64,000 nucleotides of DNA from positions 762,447 through 826,446 of the forward strand of contig JASFYF010000001.1 in NCBI GenBank assembly GCA_030055465.1, written 5' to 3'. Each line of letters begins with the position of its first letter. Position 1 is the first letter of the stretch. Positions 52,585-61,400 of the stretch are shown here, one piece after another. Source of the stretch: Candidatus Nezhaarchaeota archaeon (lineage in GTDB: Archaea > Thermoproteota > Methanomethylicia > Nezhaarchaeales > WYZ-LMO8). The notes under the pieces are model-generated. The model worked only from the letters and a program-made list of their open reading frames with translations. It had not been told where the DNA came from and did no database searches. Both the position numbers and the translations under genes were made by a program.

Positions 52585-53793
52585 ATGTCGTTGTGGAGCT
52601 TGGCCTTCAGGAACCTGAGGAGGCGGAGGCTGAGGACCTCTTTAACCGCGTCGGGGATAGCGATAGGCATAGGCATGATGTTTGTCCCGCTGTCCCTAAC
52701 ATCTGGCATGGAGGCTCAGGCTAGAACCATGATCAGGGGGCTGACCGGAGCGGACATCGTGGTCTACAACGCCTCGAGGATCGGGGGATTTAGAGGGGAC
52801 GCCTCGGACTCCATGCTTGGCCCCGCGACGCTCAGCACGTCAACCCTAGCGGCCTTAGCCGCAATCCCCGGGGTCTACGCAGCTGCGCCTCAGCTCTCGT
52901 TTTCGGGGTACATGGAGGGGAGGAGGATCACCATCTACGGCGTTGAGCCAGCCTCCTACGGGGCTGTGACGGGTGGGCTGAACATCGTGGAGGGCCGCCT
53001 TGCCTCCCAGAGCGGTGAAGCCGTCCTAGGGAGGACCTTGGCGGAGCTCATGAACGTCGCGGTGGGCAGGGAGGTGGAGATTTCGGCCGGCCAAGCGAAA
53101 AGAGCCTTCACAATCGTAGGCATATTCGAGACCGGGGTCTCCTTCCAAGAGTACGCCGCCTACATGACGTTGAGCGACGCCCAGGAGCTCTCCGGGATGG
53201 AGGGGGCCACGCAGATCCTGGTGAAGTGCGAGGACCCATCAATGGCCAGGGACGTAGCCGACGCCATCTCCTCAGCCATCCCCCAGGTTAGAACCATGGT
53301 TCCCACGGCGCAGCTGCAGCAGGCCTCGCAGGTGCTGAGCTCGTTGACCATGTTCTTCGCCACCATAGGCTTAGTGGCCCTCTGCGCTGGAGCGCTTGGA
53401 ACCGTGAACACGATGATGATGTCCATCTTCGAGAGGACCCGGGAAATAGGCATCCTGAAATCTCTGGGCGCTGGGAGCGGCGACGTGATGAAGGTCTTCC
53501 TCGCCGAGTCGCTGGTCATAGGCGCGCTGGGCGGAGCCGTGGGGGTGGCGGCCGGGCTGATAATATCCTATGCGTTTCCAACGTTCTCGTCGATGTTGCT
53601 CGGCTTAGGCGGCCCGCCGACGCGCCTGGGCGGCAGGGTGGCCTCGGGCCTGCAGCTCGTGGCTCCAGCAGTAAGCCCCTTGAATGCCTTAATCTGCCTC
53701 ATGCTTGGGCTGCTCGTAGGCGTCTCGGCAGGCCTCTACCCGGCGTGGCAGGCCTCAAGGATGAAGCCCGTGGAGGCTTTGAGGCATGTCTGA
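52585..53793 (+). CDS. MacB/FtsX-type ABC transporter permease
   Basis: About 402 residues from an ATG at 52585; an in-frame TTG at 52501 would add 28 unconserved residues. MSLWSLAFRNLRRRRLRTSL then a membrane helix is the typical MacB-type N terminus. A periplasmic-like domain (about residues 45-250) follows, then three more helices, with VNTMMMSIFERTREIGILKS, the coupling-helix motif of FtsX-domain permeases, and a C-terminal YPAWQASRMKPVEALRH. It overlaps the ATPase gene by eight bases; together they form an exporter or mechanotransmission complex. Substrate unknown. Confidence 0.9.
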   Translation: MSLWSLAFRNLRRRRLRTSLTASGIAIGIGMMFVPLSLTSGMEAQARTMIRGLTGADIVVYNASRIGGFRGDASDSMLGPATLSTSTLAALAAIPGVYAAAPQLSFSGYMEGRRITIYGVEPASYGAVTGGLNIVEGRLASQSGEAVLGRTLAELMNVAVGREVEISAGQAKRAFTIVGIFETGVSFQEYAAYMTLSDAQELSGMEGATQILVKCEDPSMARDVADAISSAIPQVRTMVPTAQLQQASQVLSSLTMFFATIGLVALCAGALGTVNTMMMSIFERTREIGILKSLGAGSGDVMKVFLAESLVIGALGGAVGVAAGLIISYAFPTFSSMLLGLGGPPTRLGGRVASGLQLVAPAVSPLNALICLMLGLLVGVSAGLYPAWQASRMKPVEALRHV

Positions 53794-54466
53794 CGTGATA
53801 GTCAACGCCGTCGACGTAACCAAGGTGTACAGGCGCGGCAGAGTTGAGGTTCAAGCGTTAAGGAGCGTCAGCCTGCAGGTTAAGCGCGGGGAAATAGTCG
53901 GGATAATGGGGCCCTCCGGCTCCGGCAAGACAACCCTCCTCAACATAATAGGCGGGCTCGACAAGCCGAGCAGCGGCAGGGTATTCGTAGATGGAGTCGA
54001 AATAACCTCCCTCGACGAGGGAAAGCTGGCCGGCTACAGGCTGAAGAGAATAGGCTTCGTCTTCCAGTCCTACAACTTGCTGCCGACCCTCACAGCCCTC
54101 GAGAACGTGGAGCTGCCGATGGCCCTCGCAGGCCTCCCCAAAGCCAAGAGGAGGGAGCGTGCCCTAAAGCTCCTGAGAATGGTGGGGTTGGAGGCTAGGG
54201 CATACCACATGCCGGAGGAGCTGAGCGGCGGGGAGCAGCAGCGAGTAGCCGTGGCGAGGGCGCTGGCGAACAATCCATCCCTAGTCCTAGCCGATGAGCC
54301 TACGGGGGATTTAGACTCCACGTCGGCCCGCGGCCTCATGGGCTTAATTGAACACCTCAACAGGGAGAACCGGCAGACCTTCATAATAGTCACCCACGAC
54401 CCCCTCGTGGCCGAGAGGTGCAGCAGCGTCTATCACATCAGGGACGGCAGGATAGAGTCGCTTTAG
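53786..54466 (+). CDS. MacB/LolD-type ABC transporter ATPase
   Basis: A 226-residue nucleotide-binding protein of normal size. Walker A GPSGSGKTTL, Q-loop FVFQSYNLLP, ABC signature LSGGEQQRVAVARA, Walker B LVLADEPTGDLDS and H-loop VTHDP are all in place, with the spacing typical of MacB, LolD and FtsE-like ATPases. It overlaps the permease gene by eight bases. It powers that permease, and might in principle serve other FtsX-type permeases such as those at 60180 and 61401, which have no ATPase beside them. Confidence 0.95.
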   Translation: MSDVIVNAVDVTKVYRRGRVEVQALRSVSLQVKRGEIVGIMGPSGSGKTTLLNIIGGLDKPSSGRVFVDGVEITSLDEGKLAGYRLKRIGFVFQSYNLLPTLTALENVELPMALAGLPKAKRRERALKLLRMVGLEARAYHMPEELSGGEQQRVAVARALANNPSLVLADEPTGDLDSTSARGLMGLIEHLNRENRQTFIIVTHDPLVAERCSSVYHIRDGRIESL

Positions 54467-55199
54467 AGCTCCATAGGAGCTGGGGAAACCCATAGCGTCA
54501 CTTTAAACGGACAGCCCTGACACCCACTCCGCGATAGACGACTTAAGCCAAGCATTAGGCATCTACCTACTCCAGCGCCCAGGGAAAACCGGGTACCTGG
54601 TGGTCCCTACACGCGGAATGCTCTTCAGAAAAAATGCGGACCCTCGAAGAAACGCCCCCGAGCCCCCTGCAGTTAACGCATTGAAAGGACAACCTGAAAA
54701 CAATGAGGAACACTCCTTCACCCAAGATTGCCCTCCCTCGTCGAGGCTCCTTTCAAAGGGCTCAGCGCGGCTCAGCAGGCTAAACTCGGAAAGCGGGATT
54801 CTGCCGGCGGTTGATGCATTCACTTGCAGCCAAGTTCGCGTGCTTCGACGCATTAAAAGGGAAAAGCCGCCGCGGCAGGATGACTCTGCCCTTAAACTCC
54901 GGTTTTGCTACGATCACCGGAAGGCTACAAGCACTTTTTAGCCCCTATAAGAGGCTTTGAGAGGCATGAAAGCCTGCGCCATAAAACGGCCGCGATCCCC
55001 AGCCTTAAAGGCCAGGCGCATCCCGGAAATATAGGTTTACCGAGGTTCCCGCCGCGCCTCTATCACCTGAACCTGGGGAGAGTTGTCTTAGGCCGAGCTT
55101 CCTGAAGCATAGTTCAACCACTGTCGGGGCTCCTTACGCGGGCACAACAATAAGAGGGGTGGAGGCCAGCTCGCCGCGCCGGGGGGATCCAAGCTTCGG
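54467..55199. other. Gene-free stretch of about 730 bases
   Basis: No reliable gene on either strand; the open frames here (54600-54941 plus, 54563-54853 minus) overlap each other and match nothing I recognise. I see no conserved RNA or repeat. The right end abuts the convergent stop of the aminotransferase gene. Confidence 0.5.
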
Positions 55200-56615
55200 C
55201 TAGGCCCTGCAGAGCTTGTCGAGCTCCGTGAAGGCGTAGTCCAAGGCCTCAACCCCCCTGTCCACCTCCTCCCTCGTTACGGTTAGCGCTGGCCCTATCC
55301 TCAGGCAGTTGGGGGCGAAGCCACCCACGAGCACCCCCCTCTCGAGGGCCTTAGCCTGAACTATGTTTACGGCCCACCTTCCAAGGTCGCCGGTGCCCCT
55401 CGTGAACCTGTCCTCTGGGAAGAAGGGCTCCTTGGTCTCCTTGTCCCTAACGAGCTCCACACCCCAGAAGAGCCCCATGCCTGAGACCTCGCCGACGCAC
55501 TCATGCTCGCGTTCCAGCTCTCTAAGCCGCCTTCCAAGATACTCCCCCGTTTCTGCAGCCCTTTCCACGAGCTTCTCCTCCATCATTAACTTTATGTTTG
55601 CCACGACCGCCGCCATCGAGACCGGGTGTGCCGCATAGGTGTTCGCGTGCCACCACCTGTACTCCTCGAAGAACTCAGCCAACTCCTTGCTCACCACCAC
55701 CCCGGCTGCTGGAAGCTGGCTGCTCACGATGCCCTTACCCATAGTCATCACGTCGGGGGTTACCCCGTAGTGTTGATAGCAGAACCACCTGCCAGTCCTC
55801 CCGAAGCCGGTCATCACCTCGTCGTCTATCCAGAGGATCCCGTTCTTCCTCGTCAGCTCCCTAAGCTCCCTAACCCACTCCTTCGGGGAAACTATCAGCC
55901 CTCCACCGCTTATTATCTCGGTTATTACGGCGGCCACGTTCTGCGGGCCCAAGCCTAAGATCTGGCGCCACAGCGCGTTGATGCAGGCCCTCACGCCGTT
56001 CACGGTGCAGCGCTTCGGGTCCCCGTAGCCGTAGGGGCACCTGTAGCAGTGGGGTGCGGGAGCCACAACCAGGAACCCGCCGTGCTGGAAGCCAGGGACC
56101 TCCCTGTGCTCCTCGGTTGTAGGTGAAGCTATTGATCCGCGCCACCACCTCAACCCGCAGCAGGAGCCCGCACCGGTGGTCCACCCGTGGTAGGCGTACT
56201 CCCTAGCTATTATGTAGGGCCTGTTAGTGTAGAGCCTGGAAAGTATGAAGGCCTCCTCGTTTGCCTCGCTGCCCGAGTTCACAAACCTAACTCTTCCAGC
56301 CCACCCGTCGGGGCCCAGCACGTCCTCGACTATCAGCTTGGCGGCCTCCGACTTGTAGGGCGTCTGCATGAACTCCCACACGTAGCCGTAGCGGTCCAGC
56401 GCCTCCTTTATGGCCTCGACGACCTTGGGCTGCCTCTGACCCGCGTTTACCGATATCAACCCGGAGAGGAAGTCGAGTATTCTACCCCCATTGGGCGTGA
56501 CGAGGTAGCTCCCCTCAACCTTCGCGACTGGTATCGGCGTCCATTCCCTCAAAGCCTGCTTTATCCCCAGGTAGTACTTTCGATCCCACTCGATTACCTT
56601 CTCCCAGTCCACCAA
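55200..56615 (-). CDS. Class III pyridoxal-phosphate aminotransferase
   Basis: A 471-residue enzyme of the ornithine/4-aminobutyrate/taurine aminotransferase group. GGRILDFLSGLISVNAGQ begins the fold; VRFVNSGSEANEEAF and EYAYHGWTTGAGS bind the cofactor phosphate; WIDDEVMTGFGRTGRW includes the Asp that holds the PLP nitrogen; VMTMGKGIVSSQLPAAGVVV has the Schiff-base Lys. A cysteine cluster (HCYRCPYGYGDPKRC) typical of a subgroup of omega-amino acid aminotransferases is present. It moves amino groups between an omega-amine and a keto acid. A neighbour of the enamidase-like gene (142 bases away, same strand), perhaps in one catabolic unit; substrate not assigned. Confidence 0.9.
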   Translation of the reverse strand: MVDWEKVIEWDRKYYLGIKQALREWTPIPVAKVEGSYLVTPNGGRILDFLSGLISVNAGQRQPKVVEAIKEALDRYGYVWEFMQTPYKSEAAKLIVEDVLGPDGWAGRVRFVNSGSEANEEAFILSRLYTNRPYIIAREYAYHGWTTGAGSCCGLRWWRGSIASPTTEEHREVPGFQHGGFLVVAPAPHCYRCPYGYGDPKRCTVNGVRACINALWRQILGLGPQNVAAVITEIISGGGLIVSPKEWVRELRELTRKNGILWIDDEVMTGFGRTGRWFCYQHYGVTPDVMTMGKGIVSSQLPAAGVVVSKELAEFFEEYRWWHANTYAAHPVSMAAVVANIKLMMEEKLVERAAETGEYLGRRLRELEREHECVGEVSGMGLFWGVELVRDKETKEPFFPEDRFTRGTGDLGRWAVNIVQAKALERGVLVGGFAPNCLRIGPALTVTREEVDRGVEALDYAFTELDKLCRA

Positions 56616-56756
56616 ATGCTAGACCTCCTTGTACAAGCATTAAATCATCTATAATACCTTAAAAGGCTTTTTACAGCTAAAAACGCATGGCTCCAGCCAC
56701 CCAAACCTCCAACGCCTAGCTGATGCCTCAAACCTCAAGGAGGCTGCTCGGCAGCC

Positions 56757-57932
56757 TCAACCCGAGGATCTGCGGGCGGTTACTCGCACGCCTCTTCGAG
56801 GCGGCGGAATAACCATCGGCGGTGGATTCATGACCCTTCCCTCAACCATTACGAGCGCTATCCCAGGCACGTCCCCCACCTCCATGGCCTTAAGGGCGTC
56901 ACCTCCAACTGAGCCTTCAGGTGCATCCATAACCACCAAGTTCGCGGTGCAGCCCACCTCAACCCTCCCCTCCCTCAGTCCTAGGGCCCGCGCGGGGTTC
57001 CCGGTGGCCAACGCTACAGCCTGCTCCGCCGGCACTCCTCCCAGCGAGGATATCATCGTTAAAGCCCTTATGATCGCGTTGGTCCCCAAGCTCGCTATCT
57101 CCGTCGGCGAGTCGCTTCCCACAACTACCCTGTAAAGCGAATCCTCAGCCCTCGCCAACCTCACGGCGTCCACCAGCACTTTAAGGTTGCCGCCGTACGA
57201 GACCTCCAAGACGAGGTCCGTGTCCTTCACCAGCCTCTCCACGTCCCCTATCGGGGGCGAGGTGGGCCCCCCGTTAACGTGGGAGACAACGTCCGGCTTC
57301 ACCTGCACCACGTGCTCAGCCGTCACCGTCATCGACTCGGGTATCGACTTGCCGCCAACGTGCATGAACACCTTCATTCCATGCTTCCTGGCCAGGTCCA
57401 CGAGGGGCACAACCTCCTCCAAGCTCCTGTGGGTTGCCCCAACCTCAGCCGTAATCCACACCCCCTCCCTCTTTAGCTCCACGAAGTCCCCCTCCGTCAG
57501 CTCTGGGTGGAGTATGAGGGCGCCCCCGTAAACCTTGACCCCTCCCGGCTTGAAGCGGTCGAACGTCTTCTTCGCGAGTATGGCCAGGGCCTTAACCCCG
57601 CCGGGATCCGTGGGCCTGCCCTGAACCCCGTACTCGCCCTGAGATACGGCTGTGGTGGTTCCACTCCACAGGACGCTCCTCCAGTAACCCACGGCGCCGA
57701 AGAGGGGGCTCCAGTCGCCTATAGCCGGGTGCACGTGCGTGTCCACGAGGCCGGGCGCAACCGTCATCCCATTGGCATCCACCACGAGGTCTACTTCCTC
57801 CAGGTCCAGCTCCCCCTCAAACCCGACGCCCGCTATCCTCCCATCCTCGACGACCACCGCGTTCCCCTCAACGACGCCTAAGGTGACGTCCCCGGAGATT
57901 ATCCTACCCGCATTCACAATGGCTACCCTCAC
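56757..57932 (-). CDS. Enamidase-like amidohydrolase
   Basis: About 391 residues from a GTG at 57932 (a GTG five codons earlier is possible). Amidohydrolase features: GLVDTHVHPAIGDW (first metal His pair), KVYGGALILHPELTEGDF, GVWITAEVGATHRS, KVFMHVGGKSIPES (third His), VKPDVVSHVNGGPTS and VVVGSDSPTEIASLG (catalytic Asp). The order and wording of these motifs match bacterial enamidase of nicotinate breakdown (6-oxo-tetrahydronicotinate hydrolysis) better than dihydroorotase or hydantoinase. No other nicotinate-pathway genes are visible here, so the true substrate may be another cyclic amide or enamide. It is divergent from the deoxyhypusine synthase gene with about 140 bases between. Confidence 0.85.
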   Translation of the reverse strand: MRVAIVNAGRIISGDVTLGVVEGNAVVVEDGRIAGVGFEGELDLEEVDLVVDANGMTVAPGLVDTHVHPAIGDWSPLFGAVGYWRSVLWSGTTTAVSQGEYGVQGRPTDPGGVKALAILAKKTFDRFKPGGVKVYGGALILHPELTEGDFVELKREGVWITAEVGATHRSLEEVVPLVDLARKHGMKVFMHVGGKSIPESMTVTAEHVVQVKPDVVSHVNGGPTSPPIGDVERLVKDTDLVLEVSYGGNLKVLVDAVRLARAEDSLYRVVVGSDSPTEIASLGTNAIIRALTMISSLGGVPAEQAVALATGNPARALGLREGRVEVGCTANLVVMDAPEGSVGGDALKAMEVGDVPGIALVMVEGRVMNPPPMVIPPPRRGVRVTARRSSG

Positions 57933-58034
57933 AGCGCACCACACCAAAGCCTAACGGCCCCTGAAGGATATATCTGGCTTCTGCCCCTCGCGTGGGCCCG
58001 ACACTTCAAGATAGTCGTCAACGATAGAGATGCA

Positions 58035-58040
58035 TTTATA
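58035..58040 (+). promoter_or_regulatory. TATA box of the deoxyhypusine synthase gene
   Basis: TTTATA in an A/T-rich context, about 32-37 bases upstream of the ATG at 58072. Transcription would start near 58063, leaving a very short leader. Confidence 0.5.
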
Positions 58041-58071
58041 GTGGTACGCGTAGGTGATTCGCTGAAGTGAA

Positions 58072-59106
58072 ATGGAGGAGAACCCCTACCTTAAGGATAA
58101 GCTGACGTCGATGGAAGTGAGGAGGAGAAATGTAAGCGAGCTCCTGCGAGCAATGGCCGAGACTGCGTATCAGGGAAGGAAGCTCGGGGAGGTTTACGAG
58201 GTCATGCTGAAGATGTTCGAGGACCCACAAGTGACGATATTCATGGGCCTAGCCGGGTCAATGTCCACTGCGGGCATGTGGAAGATCGTCAAGTGGATGA
58301 TAGACGAGGGATTCATCGACGTTCTCGTCTCCACGGGGGCAAACATCTCTGAGGACATACTCGAGGCGATGGGCTTCAGCTACTACAAGGGCTCGCCCAA
58401 CGTAGACGACGAGGACCTGCTGAAACACATGGTGGACAGATTCTACGACGTGTACGCGTCGGAGCTCGACTACAGGAAGATGGAGGCCCTCATAGCCGAG
58501 TTCATCAAGTCCCTCGAGGACGGCACATACTCGACGGCCGAGTTCCTACACCTCTTCGGTGGCTTCCTAGAGGGGAGGGGGATAGACTCGATGGTCACGG
58601 CGGCGTACAGGTCAGGCGTCCCAGTCTTCTCGCCGGCCCTCGTCGACTCCGGCTACGGGATGGCCGCGCTCCTAGCTTTAAGGGAGGGGAAGAGGCTCAT
58701 CCTCGACATGGTCAAGGACTTCAACCAGCTCGTGAAGGTGGCCGAGTACTCTCATGAGACCGCGGTGATATACATTGGGGGAGGAGTGCCCAAGGACACG
58801 ATAAACCTCGTCGCTGTTGCCCAAACCCTGCTAGCCGAGCGAAGGGGAACCCGCAGCTATTACAGGCCACACAAGTACTCGGTCCAGGTGACAACCGACA
58901 TGCCGCAGTGGGGAGGCCTATCAGGAGCCACGCTCGACGAAGCCGTAAGCTGGGGAAAGACCTCTTCGCGGGGACCCAAAGCAACCGTCCACGTGGACGC
59001 GACGATAGCTCTGCCCCTGCTCGCCCACGCCGTAGCCGAGGAGGTGTCGTCGAGGAGGCCCAAGAAGAGGCTTATCAACCTGTTGCTCTCGGAGCTGGGC
59101 AAGTAA
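58072..59106 (+). CDS. dys: Deoxyhypusine synthase
   Basis: A 344-residue enzyme of full length. AGSMSTAGMWKIVKWMIDEG and VLVSTGANISEDILEAMGFS form the NAD-binding region; HLFGGFLEGRGIDSMVTAAY and SPALVDSGYGMAALLALREG follow; near the C terminus SGATLDEAVSWGKTS contains the catalytic lysine, and KATVHVDATIALPLLAHAVA the last NAD-contacting strand. It transfers aminobutyl from spermidine to aIF5A. All signature residues visible to me are intact, so this is the better candidate for the essential housekeeping enzyme, compared with the copy at the left edge. Confidence 0.93.
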   Translation: MEENPYLKDKLTSMEVRRRNVSELLRAMAETAYQGRKLGEVYEVMLKMFEDPQVTIFMGLAGSMSTAGMWKIVKWMIDEGFIDVLVSTGANISEDILEAMGFSYYKGSPNVDDEDLLKHMVDRFYDVYASELDYRKMEALIAEFIKSLEDGTYSTAEFLHLFGGFLEGRGIDSMVTAAYRSGVPVFSPALVDSGYGMAALLALREGKRLILDMVKDFNQLVKVAEYSHETAVIYIGGGVPKDTINLVAVAQTLLAERRGTRSYYRPHKYSVQVTTDMPQWGGLSGATLDEAVSWGKTSSRGPKATVHVDATIALPLLAHAVAEEVSSRRPKKRLINLLLSELGK

Positions 59107-59387
59107 ACAAGCCTGAGGCCCTCAACATTCTTTTCCGTTTTTCAAGCTGCGGGAAGCCGGCCGCTCGCCTCACCCTTAAACCCTGAAATCGAAGCCACAA
59201 AGGGATTACCCCAAGCCGAAGCCTCGACCTTGAGGGTGCATCCTCCACGTGAATTTTCAGCTTGGCGCCCGGCCTCAGGCGGGCAACCCATCATTCACGG
59301 TCGGCGAAGCCGCCTCCCGCAGCCTGCACTTTAGATTACTGGGAGCGCGGCCACGTGGCCTCGGGGTTGAAGCATCTACATTCACGT

Positions 59388-59900
59388 TCAGGTACGCGTC
59401 AACACCTCTTCTAGGGGGCGAAGGGCCCTGCTCGCGAGCAGCCCCCTCCGCCTCGAATGAGTGTTCCTCCACCATATCGCGAAGAGGAGGAACATCGCGA
59501 CCAGCCTAGCGTATATGCTTACGCCCATGATCGTGCTGGTCATCGTAAACTTGATGAGCCCACCCTGAAACGTCCACGAGGCCGAGGACCCGTGGAGCCC
59601 CAGCTGCCAGGCAAACCACTCCGCCAAGTCGTATACGTGCAGGGAAAGCATGTTACTTATTGGACCGTAAAGGAGATCGTTCATCAAGCTTATGAGTATC
59701 CCAAGAGCCGCTGCAAGGCTCCAGCTCCTCCACCCGGAGGCTATAATGATGGTGATGGAGGGGCAGAAGTACACTGCGCCCAGAAACACGTGGTACCAGC
59801 TTCCCAGCGGGAGGCCTAAGTCCACGAGGTTGACTACGAAGACTCCGTAGACCGCGGAGAACGCGACCAGCGCCATCAGAAGCCTCTTGGCATCATCCAC
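59388..59900 (-). CDS. Hypothetical multi-helix membrane protein
   Basis: 170 residues from a GTG at 59900 with about four to five membrane helices (residues about 10-28, 35-55, 62-80, 110-135 and 130-147) and a short basic tail. The middle loop has SWTFQGGLIKFTM. No family recognised. It is on the minus strand, with the deoxyhypusine synthase gene ending to its left and the permease operon starting divergently to its right. Codon use is like the neighbours, supporting a real gene. Confidence 0.55.
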   Translation of the reverse strand: MDDAKRLLMALVAFSAVYGVFVVNLVDLGLPLGSWYHVFLGAVYFCPSITIIIASGWRSWSLAAALGILISLMNDLLYGPISNMLSLHVYDLAEWFAWQLGLHGSSASWTFQGGLIKFTMTSTIMGVSIYARLVAMFLLFAIWWRNTHSRRRGLLASRALRPLEEVLTRT

Positions 59901-60179
59901 TAGTGAACACGCTCAACCAGGAGAAGCCGGGGGCGCGTAGGCTAACTGGGGCAGCCTGAAGCCGCAGGAGGCTGTGAATTGAAACCCGTGGATTCATATG
60001 TAAAATCCAGCTCTGAAAGCAGAGAGCGCGGGCGCTTATAAAGTAAACGCAAAGAAGAAACCAAGCGGGGAGCCCATGAAGGGCTGGGGTCCTCGAAGTT
60101 TAGGATTGCCGGCGCATTCTTGAAACCTTCGGCTGCCCCACCGATCTCGTTAAAAGCGCGCCAGTCCAGATAAAACCTG

Positions 60180-61292
60180 ATGTCTTTAGACCTGAAGATC
60201 CTTTTGAGGAGGAGTGGCACAGCCCACGCAATCATGGCCATAGCGCTGCCGGTGGCGGCGCTGGCCTCAATGATGGCCGTGGCGAACTTCATGGAGCTCA
60301 ACGTTGAGCTCTTAGTGAAGCTAGTAGCCCCGGGAAGGGCCTACATCATCTTGAACGGAAGCTCCGCAACCGACAGCAGGCTTGACGAGCACCTAGCAGA
60401 GGCTATCAAGGCGCTCCCCTACATCGATGAGGCGTCGGCTGAAAAGCTGTTCTGGGTGAACGCCTCAGCGGGCTCCACAAGCCTTCAGCTCCTCGTGAGG
60501 GGCGTAGAGGACGTGGTCTTCTACCTCGAAGTTCGAAGAGCAGCCTTCAACGGGTCTGCCAGCACAAGCGGGGGCGAAGCCTACTTGGGGTGGCTGGCCT
60601 CCCGGGCGCTCGGAGCGCGCGGCGAGTTGATCCTCAGCTGCCCTGCGGGCCACGCTGCAGTCAAGGTGGCCGGAACCTTCAAGACGGGGAGCGAGTTGGA
60701 CTCGGAGCTCCTGATGCCATTGAAGCTGGCCCAGCAGCTCGCCGGCGAGGCCGACGCATCGGCGATTCGATTCACCTTGAAGGAAGGGGTCAACGTGGAT
60801 TGGGCACTCAAGGAGATCGCGAGCCTCATCCCGGAAGAGGCTAGGCTGGTTAAGGCCCAGCAGCTTCAAGAATTCATCAGCGATGTTAGCTCCCAGGCCG
60901 TGGCCTTCCTGGGAATATGGTCCCTCGCGGTGTACGCGGTCGTCGCAGCCTCCTCCTACACCGTGGCCTCCAGGCTTGCGGCCGAGTCGAACCGCGAGAT
61001 CTCAACGCTCATATGCCTCGGGGCTGAGAGGCGTAGGATATTCGCGCTTCTGGTGTCGTACACCGCAATTGCGGCGCTGTTCGGCTCGGCGCTCGGCGTA
61101 GCCTTGGGAGTTGCAGGCTCCCAGGCGGCCTCGACGGCGCTCGCGTGGCTCACTCCAAGCGTGAGGGTGGAGCCCTTCCTGGAGCCGTTGCAGGCGCTTC
61201 AGGTGTGCGCCCTCACAGTGGCGTCGGCAGTCCTAGGCTGCGCGCATCCGGCTGCCGCAGCCGCCAAGAGCTGTGCTCCCCGCGGAGCGTAG
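60180..61292 (+). CDS. FtsX-like ABC transporter permease
   Basis: A 370-residue membrane protein starting at an ATG. One N-terminal helix (about residues 15-38) is followed by an extracellular domain of about 200 residues (residues 45-235) and three C-terminal helices, the MacB/FtsX core and periplasmic layout. LAAESNREISTLICLGAERR between helices matches the coupling region of FtsX-domain proteins. No ATPase gene is adjacent. It is 109 bases upstream of a second, related permease and probably forms a complex with it. Role unknown; an export or membrane-remodelling role by family. Confidence 0.75.
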   Translation: MSLDLKILLRRSGTAHAIMAIALPVAALASMMAVANFMELNVELLVKLVAPGRAYIILNGSSATDSRLDEHLAEAIKALPYIDEASAEKLFWVNASAGSTSLQLLVRGVEDVVFYLEVRRAAFNGSASTSGGEAYLGWLASRALGARGELILSCPAGHAAVKVAGTFKTGSELDSELLMPLKLAQQLAGEADASAIRFTLKEGVNVDWALKEIASLIPEEARLVKAQQLQEFISDVSSQAVAFLGIWSLAVYAVVAASSYTVASRLAAESNREISTLICLGAERRRIFALLVSYTAIAALFGSALGVALGVAGSQAASTALAWLTPSVRVEPFLEPLQALQVCALTVASAVLGCAHPAAAAAKSCAPRGA

Positions 61293-61400
61293 ACTTCATG
61301 CATCTAACGCGCGCAAACGTGCTGTGCCCGGCCGGCGAGCCGCAAAAGAACATAAAAGCTCTGTGAAGCCACAGTATAACGTGCGGGAAGGGTTGAAGCC

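Noticed and set aside
54563-54941. Overlapping open frames on both strands downstream of the ABC ATPase
   Set aside because: They are mutually antisense, lack starts with ribosome sites, and have no recognisable family.
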